Shown: positions 45,023 to 53,350, numbered from the stretch's first letter. The stretch is DNA of 64,000 nucleotides from Phenylobacterium sp. (GCF_030651185.1 NZ_JAUSCJ010000022.1:496001-560000), one strand, 5' to 3'. Made by a program: numbers and translations. The notes: generated from the sequence alone by a model not told the origin.

Positions 45023-45723
45023 CAGTCGGGCGCCAGCAGGTAGCCCACGCCGCGCACGGTCTGCAGGTAGCGGGGAGTCTTGGGGTCGGTCTCGATCTTG
45101 CGGCGCAGCCGGGTGACCTGAACGTCAACCGCCCGCCCCGACGGATCGACGGTCTCCCGGGCCAGCTCCATGCGGTCCACCGGCTCGTGCGGGCTGCGGG
45201 CCAGGCGCTTCAGCAGGGCGACCTCCGCCTCGGTGAGGCGCACCGGAACCTCCTCGCAGGTCAGCTCCCCGCGCTCGACGTCGAACCTGCAGCGCCCCAG
45301 TGAGACCGGCCCGTTGGCCGTGGAGCCCGGCCGTCCCTGCGACCGGCGCAGGATCGCCTCGATGCGCAGCAACAGTTCCTCGGGCTCGAAGGGCTTGTTG
45401 AGATAGTCGTCAGCCCCGAGCTTCAGCCCCTCGATCCGGTCCTCCGGCAGGCCGCGCGCGGTCAGCATCAGCACCGGGGTGCGGCCGGCCATGCCCTTGC
45501 GCTCCCGCAGCCACCGGGTCAGCGAGAAGCCGTCCTCGCCGGGCATCATCACGTCGAAGACCGCCAGGTCGAAATCGAGCGTCTCCATCAGCTTGCGGGC
45601 CGGCGCGCCGCCGGGAGCCGTGGTCACGCGGAAGCCGGCGCGGGCCAGGTATTCCTTCAGCAGTTCGCGGATGCGGTCGTCGTCGTCCACCACCAGCAGG
45701 TGGCGCTCTCCGGCCTCACTCAT
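45022..45723 (-). CDS. OmpR-family response regulator
   Basis: A 233-residue regulator: receiver domain with acidic DDDD (residues 13-16), the phosphorylation site Asp57 (AVFDVMMPGEDGF), Lys in LNKPFEPEELLLR, and a C-terminal winged-helix OmpR/PhoB effector (SLGRCRFDVERGELTCEEVP, VDVQVTRLRRKIETDPKTPR, YLQTVRGVGYLL). It lies between marR and the kinase with overlapping starts and stops, so the three make one operon. Target genes cannot be inferred here. Confidence 0.94.
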
Positions 45724-46199
45724 CGTCCCGCTCCCGTCTTCGTCCGCCCGCCCGCGAGCGCGGCCAGGATACGCCGCGCGGCGCCCACTCCGTCCAGCCC
45801 GCCGGTGCGATAAGCGCGCGCCAGCTGCCCGCGCAGGCGTTCGGAGATCCGCGCCTCGAAAGCCGCCCCGGCCGCGGTCAGGGTCGCCGCCCGCCTGCGT
45901 CCGTCCAGGTCCCCCTGGGCCTTTTCGGCCAGGCCATGACCCTCCAGGTCGCTGATCACCCGGCTGGCGGCCTGTTTCGACAGGCTGGTGATGTGGGCCA
46001 GCTCCTGGACGCCAATGCCTGGACGCCGCTTCAGCAGGAAGGCGGCCCGCCAGTGCGAGCGTCCCAGGCTCAGACCCTCGGCCTCAAGACCGGCGTCCAC
46101 GCCCGCCCAGACGGCGGCCTCGGCCAGCATCATCAGCTCAAGTCCGGCGTCGAGTTCCTCGTCGCGCAGGACCAGCCTCGGATCGGCCACGCCGCTCAT
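45720..46199 (-). CDS. MarR-family transcriptional regulator
   Basis: A 159-residue winged-helix regulator: SLGRSHWRAAFLLKRRPGIG, VQELAHITSLSKQAASRVIS (recognition helix) and LEGHGLAEKAQGDLDGRRRA (wing) are the MarR signature. It is first in the operon with the OmpR-type regulator and kinase, and is divergent from ilvE by 71 bases. Autorepression of the operon is plausible; I saw no clear palindrome in that gap. Confidence 0.92.
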   Translation of the reverse strand: MSGVADPRLVLRDEELDAGLELMMLAEAAVWAGVDAGLEAEGLSLGRSHWRAAFLLKRRPGIGVQELAHITSLSKQAASRVISDLEGHGLAEKAQGDLDGRRRAATLTAAGAAFEARISERLRGQLARAYRTGGLDGVGAARRILAALAGGRTKTGAGR

Positions 46200-46270
46200 C
46201 GGAAACCCCCAAATTGTTTGACGTCGCGGGCCCAGGGGTTTGTAAGGAGGCGTTCCCAGTAGGAGGTCCC

Positions 46271-47158
46271 ATGTCTCTCGTTCCCTTCGATGACCGCGAC
46301 GGATGGATCTGGCTCGACGGCCAGTTCGTAGCCTGGCGCGAGGCGAAGGTGCACGTGCTGACCCATGGGCTCCATTACGCTTCGTCGGTGTTCGAAGGCG
46401 AGCGGATGTACGGCGGGGAAATCTACAAGCTGACCGAGCATACCCAGCGTCTGTTCCAGTCGGCGGAGATCCTCGACTTCGAGATTCCGTTCACGGTGGC
46501 CGAGATCGACCAGGCCTGCAAGGACACCTGCGCCAAGAACGGCCTGACGGACGCCTATGTCCGTCCCATCGCCTGGCGCGGATCGGAGATGATCGGGGTC
46601 TCGGCCCAACAGACCAAGATCCACGTCGCCATCGCCGTCTGGGACTGGCCCAGCTACTTCAAGCCGGAAGAACGCGCCAAGGGCATCCGCATGTGCTGGG
46701 CCAAGTACAAGCGCCCCTCGCCGGAGTCCGAACCGGTCCACGCCAAGGCCAGCGGCCTCTACATGATCTGCACCATCTCCAAACACGCCGCGGAGAAGGC
46801 CGGCTACACCGACGCCATGATGCTGGACTATCGCGGCTATGTCGCCGAATCGACCGGCTCCAACGTCTTCTTCGTCAAAGACGGGGCGCTGCACACGCCC
46901 ACCCCCGACTGCTTCCTGAACGGCATCACCCGCCAGTCGGTGATCGCGCTCGCCAAGTCCAAGGGCGTCGAGATCATCGAGCGGCACATTAAGCCCGAGG
47001 AGTTGTCCGGCTTCACCGAATGCTTCGTGGTGGGGACGGCGGCCGAGGTCACTCCGGTGGCGGAGATCGGCGAATACAGCTTCACGCCCGGCAAGCTGTC
47101 GCTGGAACTGATGGACGACTATTCCAAGCTGGTGCGGCGCGAGCTGGTCCCGGCCTAG
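46271..47158 (+). CDS. ilvE: Branched-chain amino acid aminotransferase
   Basis: A 295-residue fold-type IV PLP transaminase with LTHGLHYASSVFEGERMYGG (the classical BCAT loop), the catalytic lysine in VHAKASGLYMICTISKHAA, and AESTGSNVFFVKDGALHTPT followed by FLNGITRQSVIALAKSKGV. It makes leucine, isoleucine and valine from their keto acids. The ATG at 46271 has a perfect AGGAGG upstream. Stops are shared (CTAG) with the convergent TPR gene. Confidence 0.95.
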   Translation: MSLVPFDDRDGWIWLDGQFVAWREAKVHVLTHGLHYASSVFEGERMYGGEIYKLTEHTQRLFQSAEILDFEIPFTVAEIDQACKDTCAKNGLTDAYVRPIAWRGSEMIGVSAQQTKIHVAIAVWDWPSYFKPEERAKGIRMCWAKYKRPSPESEPVHAKASGLYMICTISKHAAEKAGYTDAMMLDYRGYVAESTGSNVFFVKDGALHTPTPDCFLNGITRQSVIALAKSKGVEIIERHIKPEELSGFTECFVVGTAAEVTPVAEIGEYSFTPGKLSLELMDDYSKLVRRELVPA

Positions 47159-48141
47159 GCCAGGACCTTCGCCTCAAGCTCCGCCAGGCGCCGCCGCGTG
47201 ACCGCCAGGTCCTCGCCGTAGGCCACGGGGTCGGCTGAGGCCAGGGCGCCGCTGATGTCCAGGCTCTCGCGATAGAGATCCAGCGCCCGCATGCGGTGGC
47301 CGCGATCCTCGCGGGCGTCGGCCAGCCGCTCCAGGGCCAGGGCCAGGGCGCGCCTTCCATTCAGATCGCCGGGCTGCTGTTCGGCGAAGGCGCGACGCAG
47401 AGCCAGCGCCTCCTCGTAGGCGTCCACGGCGGTGTCCAGCCGCTGCTCCTCATAGGCCACGTCGCCGACATTGGTCAGGGCGTCGGCGAGCGCCGCCGGC
47501 TCGCCGATCTGGCGGGCATAGGTGAGCGCCTCGTCATAGGCGTCGGCGGCCTGGTCGGTCAGGCCCTGGGCGCGGGCGAAGTCTCCGGCGTCCTGGGCCG
47601 CGACGCGCCGTTCGTGATCATCCCCCGCCAATGACGAAAGCCGCCTGACGATGTCGGCGGCTTCTGACCAGCGTTCGGCCCTGGTGTGTTCGTGGAGCTC
47701 CCGCCTGGCCTCGGCGAAGGCTCCCGGGGCCCCGGGCGGCGCGCCGGAATGCACCTCGGGTTCGGGCGCGGCCTCGGCGACGGCCACGGGCTCAGGCGCC
47801 TCGGCCACCACCTCGGCCTCATGGCTGGCGTGGGTGGAGCCGTGGTCGTGGGCGGCCATGGGCGCGGGATCGTTGAAGTCGATGGTCATCGGGGCTGCCC
47901 CCTTGCGTCGCTTCTTGCCGCCGCCGCCCGACGGGCCGCTCGGGCCCTTGGGCATCAGGGCGGCGATGAAGATGATCGCCCCCAGGCCGGCCGCGGTCAT
48001 CGCCACGAAGAACCGCAGGCTCTCGAAGGCGCCCAACGGGATCGGGGGAATTCGCCCCTCCAGCCCGCCCGGATGGAGAATGGCGTAGCCGACGCCTCCA
48101 AGCGCCAGCCCCAGCAGCATTCCAAAGATCCGACCCAGCAT
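47155..48141 (-). CDS. Membrane-anchored TPR protein
   Basis: A 328-residue protein. Two N-terminal hydrophobic segments (MLGRIFGMLLGLALGGVGYA and FVAMTAAGLGAIIFIAALMP) are followed by a basic linker (GGGGKKRRKG), a low-complexity Ala/Glu/Pro region with His-rich patches (AAHDHGSTHASHE), and about four to five tetratricopeptide-type repeats from about residue 150 (AERWSEAADIVRRLSSLAGD; ADAYDEALTYARQIGEPAAL; AVDAYEEALALRRAFAEQQP; ALDLYRESLDISGALAS). A scaffold in the cytoplasmic membrane is inferred. Confidence 0.8.
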   Translation of the reverse strand: MLGRIFGMLLGLALGGVGYAILHPGGLEGRIPPIPLGAFESLRFFVAMTAAGLGAIIFIAALMPKGPSGPSGGGGKKRRKGAAPMTIDFNDPAPMAAHDHGSTHASHEAEVVAEAPEPVAVAEAAPEPEVHSGAPPGAPGAFAEARRELHEHTRAERWSEAADIVRRLSSLAGDDHERRVAAQDAGDFARAQGLTDQAADAYDEALTYARQIGEPAALADALTNVGDVAYEEQRLDTAVDAYEEALALRRAFAEQQPGDLNGRRALALALERLADAREDRGHRMRALDLYRESLDISGALASADPVAYGEDLAVTRRRLAELEAKVLA

Positions 48142-48287
48142 ACGAATTCCCCCGGCCGCTCGCCCCCCAGGCGCCGACCGGTGAAGGTTCGGGACCCAAG
48201 GCGGGGGGCGTCGAGGCGATGCAACCGGCGGGGGATGCGATGAGGTCGATCCGCGCGCTTCCTAGGCGAAGCGCGCGGTTTCTGCCT

Positions 48288-48692
48288 TTAAATTAGCCAG
48301 TTCATGGGTCGGGGATAGGCTTCGCCCCGGGACAGATGCAGCAGTCCGATGATGCAGCGCACCGCGAACCAGATTCCCACGACGCTGCAGATGAAGATCC
48401 CCAGCATCAGGAACGGGATGCCCACCAGGATCAGCGAAAACACCCCGCCGAACAGGACCAGCAGCCCGCCGATGATGAACCACCAGATCGACAGCCAGAA
48501 GGTGCGGATCATGAAGGTGTAGTGGCTCTCCATCTTCGGGCCGGCCGTGGCGCGGTTGGCATAGGCGATGATAAGCCCGATGAAGACCGTGAAGCCGCTG
48601 GCGAAGGTCAGCAGGTAAAGCACATAGGCGACCATCGGCAGGGTCTTGTCTTCGGTCAGGTTGACCGTGCCGGTGTCCAGTCGTTCACTCAT
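48288..48692 (-). CDS. Small multi-pass membrane protein, DUF4870-like
   Basis: A 134-residue protein from ATG 48692 (MSERLDTGTVNLTEDKTLPM). It has four hydrophobic stretches: MVAYVLYLLTFASGFTVFIG, FWLSIWWFIIGGLLVLFGGV, SLILVGIPFLMLGIFICSVV and the end of the protein. The HYTFMIRTFW and IGLLHLSRGEAYPRPMNWLI parts resemble DUF4870-type membrane proteins common in Caulobacterales. Function unknown. The 146 bases upstream of the next gene contain nothing else recognisable. Confidence 0.8.
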   Translation of the reverse strand: MSERLDTGTVNLTEDKTLPMVAYVLYLLTFASGFTVFIGLIIAYANRATAGPKMESHYTFMIRTFWLSIWWFIIGGLLVLFGGVFSLILVGIPFLMLGIFICSVVGIWFAVRCIIGLLHLSRGEAYPRPMNWLI

Positions 48693-48781
48693 TGGCGGGC
48701 TCCTCTTCGTATCGTCCACAGGATGATGTGGCCCTGATTTGGCCCAGCGCCAGTTTAATTCGCGTCCATGTTTCCGCGAAG

Positions 48782-48823
48782 CCTGACAGCCGAAAGTGGA
48801 TACCGGTTTCGGCGCCCGTCAGG
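48782..48823. repeat. 42-bp palindromic element
   Basis: Nested inverted repeat: outer arms CCTGAC (48782-48787) / GTCAGG (48818-48823) and inner arms GCCGAAA (48789-48795) / TTTCGGC (48807-48813) around GTGGATACCGG. It overlaps the stop of the minus-strand gene 48819-49322 and can act as its terminator. The core resembles a short palindrome I associate with many alphaproteobacterial genomes. Confidence 0.55.
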
Positions 48824-49322
48824 CGTCAGGTCTAGATGCTCTGTTCAGCCAGGGCAGGGCGCCGGCCGCCAGGATCATCACGAACACCAGGCGGGCGGCC
48901 AAGGCCACGCCCAGGGTCCAGGCGCCGGCGGTGGCGGCGAACAGCAGCAGCATCAGGACGCCGCTCCCCAGCAAGCCGATCATCCAGATCAGCGGTTCGG
49001 CCATGGGCGCCCCGGCGTTGCGGAACCGCGCGCCCGGCGTGGTCACCGCGGCTGCGGCCGCCACGGCGCCGACAAAGACCGCGAAGGAGGCCGCGCGGTT
49101 CTCTGGCCGCAGGCCCCGCGTATAGCTCATGGCCGGAATGGTCAGCCGCCCGTGCGCGAAGGTCAGGACGGCCCCGCCCTGTGCGCTCTGCAGGCTCTTC
49201 AGCTTTGCCAGCTCGAACCGCCGCTCGCGGCGGCCCCGCGTCTCGGTGATCGCGTCGCCCTCCAGCGTCCACACGGTCTCGCCCTGCAGGGGCGAGAGCC
49301 GGGCGCTGTGGGAGATGGCCAT
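48819..49322 (-). CDS. Hypothetical membrane protein with PH-like N-terminus
   Basis: A 167-residue protein from the ATG at 49322 (MAISHSARLSPLQGETVWTL). The first 65 residues read like a small beta domain (VWTLEGDAITETRGRRERRF), and three hydrophobic segments follow: AASFAVFVGAVAAAAAVTTP, PLIWMIGLLGSGVLMLLLFA and the end LVFVMILAAGALPWLNRA. No family recognised. It is transcribed as the last gene before the palindrome that contains its stop. Confidence 0.65.
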   Translation of the reverse strand: MAISHSARLSPLQGETVWTLEGDAITETRGRRERRFELAKLKSLQSAQGGAVLTFAHGRLTIPAMSYTRGLRPENRAASFAVFVGAVAAAAAVTTPGARFRNAGAPMAEPLIWMIGLLGSGVLMLLLFAATAGAWTLGVALAARLVFVMILAAGALPWLNRASRPDA

Positions 49323-49381
49323 CGGGAGAAACTCCGGTTCGAAGCAGCATCTTACCCACGACGAGGGCAAGCGCCGCTCAT

Positions 49382-49409
49382 TTTCCTCCCCCGTAAACGG
49401 GGCAGGAAA
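49382..49409. repeat. Palindromic intergenic element, copy C
   Basis: Arms TTTCCTCCCC (49382-49391) and GGGGcAGGAAA (49399-49409, one inserted base) match copies A and B. It lies directly after the folB stop, read on the minus strand. Confidence 0.5.
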
Positions 49410-49416
49410 AAGGGCG

Positions 49417-49836
49417 TTAGCCGCGGACGACCGTGATCTCGACGCCGGCCGCCGCGGCGTGGGGGGCGAGCGCCAATGGCTTCTCCACCCGAACCCGGGC
49501 CCGCGTCACGCGAGGATCGGCCAGACAGGCGCGCGCCAGCCGTTCGGCGAAGGCCTCCACCAGGCCGATATGGCCCTCGGCGGCGATGGCGCGGGCGGCT
49601 TCGCCCACCATCTCGTAGTTGACGGTCTCGCTCAGGCGCTCGGCGCCGGCGGTCGGCACGTCCAGCTCGACGTCGACGACGAGGGGCTGGGCCTTGCCCT
49701 TCTCATGGGAATAGACGCCGATCTGGGCTTCGACCTTCAGTCCGGTGACGAAGATCTTGGTCATGACGATGCGGCCCGCGGCCGCTGGCGTGGCTTGAGT
49801 TTCGGCGGGAATCTCCTGGATCGGCGAGAGGGCCAA
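49417..49836 (-). CDS. folB: Dihydroneopterin aldolase family protein
   Basis: A 139-residue FolB-like protein acting in folate synthesis (dihydroneopterin to hydroxymethyl-dihydropterin). The aldolase core starts MTKIFVTGLKVEAQIGVYSH and includes LVVDVELDVPTAGAERLSET, NYEMVGEAARAIAAEGHIGL and VEAFAERLARACL. I prefer the TTG start at 49836 because GAAGGAG precedes it, giving a 24-residue extension (LALSPIQEIPAETQATPAAA); an internal ATG at residue 25 is possible. It follows the pteridine-reductase-like SDR by 11 bases, supporting a joint pterin role. Confidence 0.85.
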   Translation of the reverse strand: MALSPIQEIPAETQATPAAAGRIVMTKIFVTGLKVEAQIGVYSHEKGKAQPLVVDVELDVPTAGAERLSETVNYEMVGEAARAIAAEGHIGLVEAFAERLARACLADPRVTRARVRVEKPLALAPHAAAAGVEITVVRG

Positions 49837-49847
49837 GGTGGGCTCCT

Positions 49848-50582
49848 TCAGGTCAGGTGCTGACCGGAATCGACAGCGATCATCTGGCCCGTCACTGACC
49901 TTGCGTCAATCAGATAGGCCAGGGCCTGACCGATCTCCGCCGGATCGACCGGGTGGCCGAGCGGCGTCGAGGCGGCTTCGGCGGCGAAGGCGTCGTCGTC
50001 CTGGTGGATGGAGGCGAGCGTGGGCCCCGGCCCGATGCCGTTGACCCGGATGCGCGGCGCCAGCGCCTGGGCCAGCATCTGGGTGGCGCTCCACAGGGCG
50101 GCCTTGGACAGGGTGTAGCTGAAGAACTCCGCGCCGGGCGCCAGCACCCGCTGGTCCAGCACATTGACGATCAGGCCGGTGCGATCGGCCGGCAGCCGGC
50201 GGGCGAAGGCCTGGGCCAGGACCAGGGGCGCCCGGAGATTGGTCTCCATGTGCGCGTCCCAGGAGGCGCGGTTCATGCTGGAAAAGGCGTCCTCCTCGAA
50301 GGTCGAGGCGCAGTTCACCAGTAGGGTGACGGGGCCGAGCTCGGCCTCGACGTCGCCTACCATGGGGGCGGCGGCCGCCTCCTGGCGCAGGTCGCAGGGA
50401 TGGAGGTAGGCCTTGCGGCCAAGGCTGCGGACATCGGCCGCGGCGGCCTGGGCGTCGTCGTCGACGGCCCGGCAGTGGATGGCGACGTCATAGCCCGCCC
50501 GCGCGCAGGCCAGTACGAGCGCCCGGCCGATCCGTCGCGCGCCCCCGGTGACCAGGGCCGCGCCCCGCGTGCTCGCCGTCAT
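49848..50582 (-). CDS. SDR oxidoreductase, pteridine-reductase (FolM/PTR1)-like
   Basis: A 244-residue SDR whose cofactor motif is TGGARRIGRAL, i.e. TGxxxRxG instead of TGxxxGxG, the signature of pteridine reductase PTR1 and FolM. Also visible are IHCRAVDDDAQAAAADVRS, VNCASTFEEDAF (NNAG-region variant), YTLSKAALW as the catalytic Tyr-x-x-x-Lys, and RVNGIGPGPTLA. Position directly before folB supports a dihydropterin or dihydrofolate reduction role. It starts 10 bases after the stop of the 26-aa gene. Confidence 0.82.
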   Translation of the reverse strand: MTASTRGAALVTGGARRIGRALVLACARAGYDVAIHCRAVDDDAQAAAADVRSLGRKAYLHPCDLRQEAAAAPMVGDVEAELGPVTLLVNCASTFEEDAFSSMNRASWDAHMETNLRAPLVLAQAFARRLPADRTGLIVNVLDQRVLAPGAEFFSYTLSKAALWSATQMLAQALAPRIRVNGIGPGPTLASIHQDDDAFAAEAASTPLGHPVDPAEIGQALAYLIDARSVTGQMIAVDSGQHLT

Positions 50583-50592
50583 CCGAAGTCGA

Positions 50593-50673
50593 TCAGTCGA
50601 AGCGGCCGAACTCGAAGAGGTTGAGGGCGAAGATCACCGCGAGGAAGGTGAGGATGGTGTAGATGGCGACCAT
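50593..50673 (-). CDS. 26-residue small membrane protein
   Basis: A very short open frame, ATG 50673 to TGA 50593, coding MVAIYTILTFLAVIFALNLF followed by EFGRFD. It is one hydrophobic helix with a polar end. GGAG lies eight bases upstream of the ATG. It sits at the head of the pteridine-reductase-like/folB operon, ten bases before that SDR. No other protein-coding use of this DNA competes. I do not recognise the family; small single-helix membrane proteins often modify larger membrane complexes. Confidence 0.55.
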   Translation of the reverse strand: MVAIYTILTFLAVIFALNLFEFGRFD

Positions 50674-50796
50674 GGTCGGGCTCCGATTTGCTGGGCCGGT
50701 GTTAGCGAGCGGCGACGGGCGGGGCAAGCCGACTTGTAGAACGCGTCGCCGCAGGGCCTAGTTCGAACAAAATATGAGCCGTCCCGAGGAAACCCC

Positions 50797-51723
50797 ATGC
50801 CACTCACCCCCATCGCGCCGGACAGCCTGGCCAAGATCGCCATCGGCATCGACCGGCCCGAGGATGTCGTGGTCTCCAGGGACGGCCGAGTGTTCGCCTC
50901 GGATCACCAGTGTGCGGTGGCGGAGATCTTCGCCGACGGCTCCTTCAAGCGGCTGGGACCGAAGGGCGGCGCGCCCAACGGGATCAACATGGACCGCGAG
51001 GGCCGGGTGCTGATCGCCAACTTCGGCATCTACGACAAGGAGGAAGGCCCCCTCCAGCGTTTCGACCCCGCCACCGGCAAGCACGAGACCCTGGTGGCGC
51101 AGGTCGACGGCAGGCGGCTGACCAGCGCCAACTATCCGGTGATGGACCGCGCCGGGAATATCTGGTGCGCCAACTCCACCCATGCCGAGACCTGGCCCCA
51201 GGCCCTGGACGGCCGCGCCGACGGTTTCATCTTCGTGCTGCGCCCCAACGGCGCGACCTCCATCGTCGCCGAGGGGCTGAAATTTCCCAACGGCATGGCG
51301 CTGTCGGCCGACGAGCAGACCCTCTACTGCGCCCAGACCAGCGCCGCCGACGTCATGGCCTTCCCGGTTCTGCCCGGCGCCACCCTGGGCCTCGGCCGCC
51401 GCTACGGCCCGGTCCTGGGCAAGCTGCAGCAGGAGGTTCCGGCGCCGCCCGCGCAGGACCTGGGCTATACCGACGGGGTCGGGATGGACGCCGAGGGTAA
51501 CCTTTGGGTCTGTCTGCCCGCCGCCAACAAGGTCGTCGCCATCACGCCGAGCCTTGAAGTCGTCACCGTGATCCACGATCTGTCGGGCGACATCGTCAAC
51601 CACCCCACCAACATCACCTGGGGCGGCCCCGACCTGAAGGACCTCTATATCGGCTCCATCCGCGCGGGTTACGTCCTCAAGGGACGCAGCCCGGTGGCCG
51701 GCCAGCCGCACATCCACCAGTGA
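50797..51723 (+). CDS. SMP-30/gluconolactonase-like beta-propeller hydrolase
   Basis: A 308-residue six-bladed propeller of the SMP-30/gluconolactonase/LRE-like family. Repeat signatures: EDVVVSRDGRVFASDHQCAV, GGAPNGINMDREGRVLIANF, VMDRAGNIWCANSTHAETWP, KFPNGMALSADEQTLYCAQT and YTDGVGMDAEGNLWVCLPAA. Asn and Asp side chains of these repeats build the single divalent-metal site. Members hydrolyse sugar- or other lactones. No signal peptide. It precedes an aldehyde dehydrogenase gene across a 125-base gap with an operator-like palindrome. Confidence 0.85.
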   Translation: MPLTPIAPDSLAKIAIGIDRPEDVVVSRDGRVFASDHQCAVAEIFADGSFKRLGPKGGAPNGINMDREGRVLIANFGIYDKEEGPLQRFDPATGKHETLVAQVDGRRLTSANYPVMDRAGNIWCANSTHAETWPQALDGRADGFIFVLRPNGATSIVAEGLKFPNGMALSADEQTLYCAQTSAADVMAFPVLPGATLGLGRRYGPVLGKLQQEVPAPPAQDLGYTDGVGMDAEGNLWVCLPAANKVVAITPSLEVVTVIHDLSGDIVNHPTNITWGGPDLKDLYIGSIRAGYVLKGRSPVAGQPHIHQ

Positions 51724-51769
51724 CGGAAGTCGCCATGCCGTTGAGGAATACGGCTTTGGGGGCTTCCCC

Positions 51770-51786
51770 AGTGATCAACGATCACT
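51770..51786. promoter_or_regulatory. Operator-like palindrome upstream of aldehyde dehydrogenase
   Basis: Perfect 17-base inverted repeat AGTGATC-AAC-GATCACT, about 60 bases before the aldehyde dehydrogenase ATG and after the lactonase stop. The size and symmetry suit a dimeric regulator of the FadR, GntR or similar families. No regulator gene is adjacent on this side. Confidence 0.45.
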
Positions 51787-51848
51787 AAAATGCTTGTTTG
51801 AAGTCGGCCCTGCCGGCGAACCATCAACGAAATCCCGGGAGGACGCCC

Positions 51849-53288
51849 ATGCGCGAGTACCTGAAGTTCTACATCAACGGCGAATGGGTCGAACCCACCG
51901 AAGCCAAGACCCTCGACGTCATCAACCCGGCTAACGAAGAAGTCTGCGGCAAGATCTCGCTGGGCAACGCCACCGACGTGGACAAGGCCGTCAAGGCCGC
52001 CCGCGCCGCCTTCCCGGCCTGGAGCCAGACCACCCGCGAGGAGCGCCTGGAGGTCCTGGGTCGCATCCTGGCCGAGTACCAGAAGCGCTTCGGCGACCTG
52101 GCCACCGCCGTGACCGAGGAAATGGGCGCCCCCGCCAACCTCGCCCAGCGCGCCCAGGTTCCGATCGGCATGGGCCACCTGGCCACCGCCGTGGAAGTGC
52201 TGAAGACCTTCAAGTTCGAGGAAGACCGCGGTCCGACCCTGATCGTGAAAGAGCCGATCGGCGTCTGCGGGTTCATCACCCCCTGGAACTGGCCCCTGAA
52301 CCAGATCGTCTGCAAGGTGGCCCCGGCCATCGCGACGGGCTGCACCATGGTGCTGAAGCCTTCGGAAGTGGCCCCGTTCTCGGGTCACATCTTCGCTGAG
52401 ATCATGCATGCCGCGGGCGTTCCCGCCGGTGTGTTCAACATGGTCCAGGGCGACGGCATCGGCGTCGGCGTCCCGCTCAGCAGCCACCCTGAAGTGGACA
52501 TGGTCTCCTTCACCGGCTCCACCCGCGCCGGCATCGAGGTGGCCAAGAACGCCGCCCCGACCGTCAAGCGAGTGGCCCAGGAACTGGGTGGCAAGAGCCC
52601 CAACATCGTTCTGGACGACTCGGCCTTCGCAAAGGGCGTGGGCCGTGGCGTCGCCACCATGATGACCAACTCGGGCCAGTCCTGTAATGCGCCCACCCGC
52701 ATGCTGGTGCCCAAGACCCGCATGGACGAAGCCATCGCCGTGGCCCGCGAGGCGGTCTCCACCGTCACCGTCGGCGACCCGAACGGCAACAGCCAGCTGG
52801 GTCCCGTGGTCTCGGAAGTCCAGTTCAACAAGATCCAGAAGCTGATCCAGGCCGGCATCGACGAGGGCGCGACCCTGGTCGCCGGCGGCGTCGGCCGTCC
52901 GGACGGCCTGGACAAGGGCTACTATGTGAAGCCCACCGTCTTCGCCAACGTCACCAGCGACATGACCATCGCCAAGGAAGAGATCTTCGGCCCCGTGCTG
53001 TCGATCCTCGGCTACGACACGCTGGATCAGGCCATCGAGGTCGGCAACGACACCGAGTACGGCCTGGCCGCCTATGTGCAGGCCGAAGACCTGAACGCGG
53101 CCCGCAAGGTGGCCTCCAAGCTTCGCGCCGGCCAGGTGTCGATCAACGGCGGCGGCGGCGACATGATGGCCCCCTTCGGCGGCTACAAGATGAGCGGCAA
53201 CGGGCGTGAGTGGGGCGATTTCGGCTTCCACGAGTTCCTGGAAACCAAGGCGATCCTCGGCTACGCGCCGAAGCCCGCCGCGGAATAA
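51849..53288 (+). CDS. Aldehyde dehydrogenase family protein
   Basis: A 479-residue NAD(P)-dependent aldehyde dehydrogenase, with GGGAGGACG before ATG 51849. The cofactor motif FTGSTRAGIEVAKNAAPTVK, catalytic glutamate Glu245 (QELGGKSPNIV) and the nucleophile Cys279 (NSGQSCNAPTRM) are all intact; GPVLSILGYDTLDQAIEVGN and MSGNGREWGDFGFHEF at the C-terminus are typical. Substrate not predictable; position near the lactonase, tautomerase and acyl-CoA ligase genes suits degradation of an aliphatic or aromatic aldehyde. Confidence 0.93.
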   Translation: MREYLKFYINGEWVEPTEAKTLDVINPANEEVCGKISLGNATDVDKAVKAARAAFPAWSQTTREERLEVLGRILAEYQKRFGDLATAVTEEMGAPANLAQRAQVPIGMGHLATAVEVLKTFKFEEDRGPTLIVKEPIGVCGFITPWNWPLNQIVCKVAPAIATGCTMVLKPSEVAPFSGHIFAEIMHAAGVPAGVFNMVQGDGIGVGVPLSSHPEVDMVSFTGSTRAGIEVAKNAAPTVKRVAQELGGKSPNIVLDDSAFAKGVGRGVATMMTNSGQSCNAPTRMLVPKTRMDEAIAVAREAVSTVTVGDPNGNSQLGPVVSEVQFNKIQKLIQAGIDEGATLVAGGVGRPDGLDKGYYVKPTVFANVTSDMTIAKEEIFGPVLSILGYDTLDQAIEVGNDTEYGLAAYVQAEDLNAARKVASKLRAGQVSINGGGGDMMAPFGGYKMSGNGREWGDFGFHEFLETKAILGYAPKPAAE

Positions 53289-53301
53289 TCTGACCTTCCA
53301 G

Positions 53302-53334
53302 ACCCCCGGGGCGCTCGCCGTCCCGGGGGTTTTT
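53302..53334 (+). terminator. Rho-independent terminator of the aldehyde dehydrogenase gene
   Basis: Nine-base stem ACCCCCGGG (53302-53310) / CCCGGGGGT (53322-53330), then TTTTT, 13 bases after the stop. Confidence 0.92.
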
Positions 53335-53350
53335 GGTTCGCCCCCGCCGA

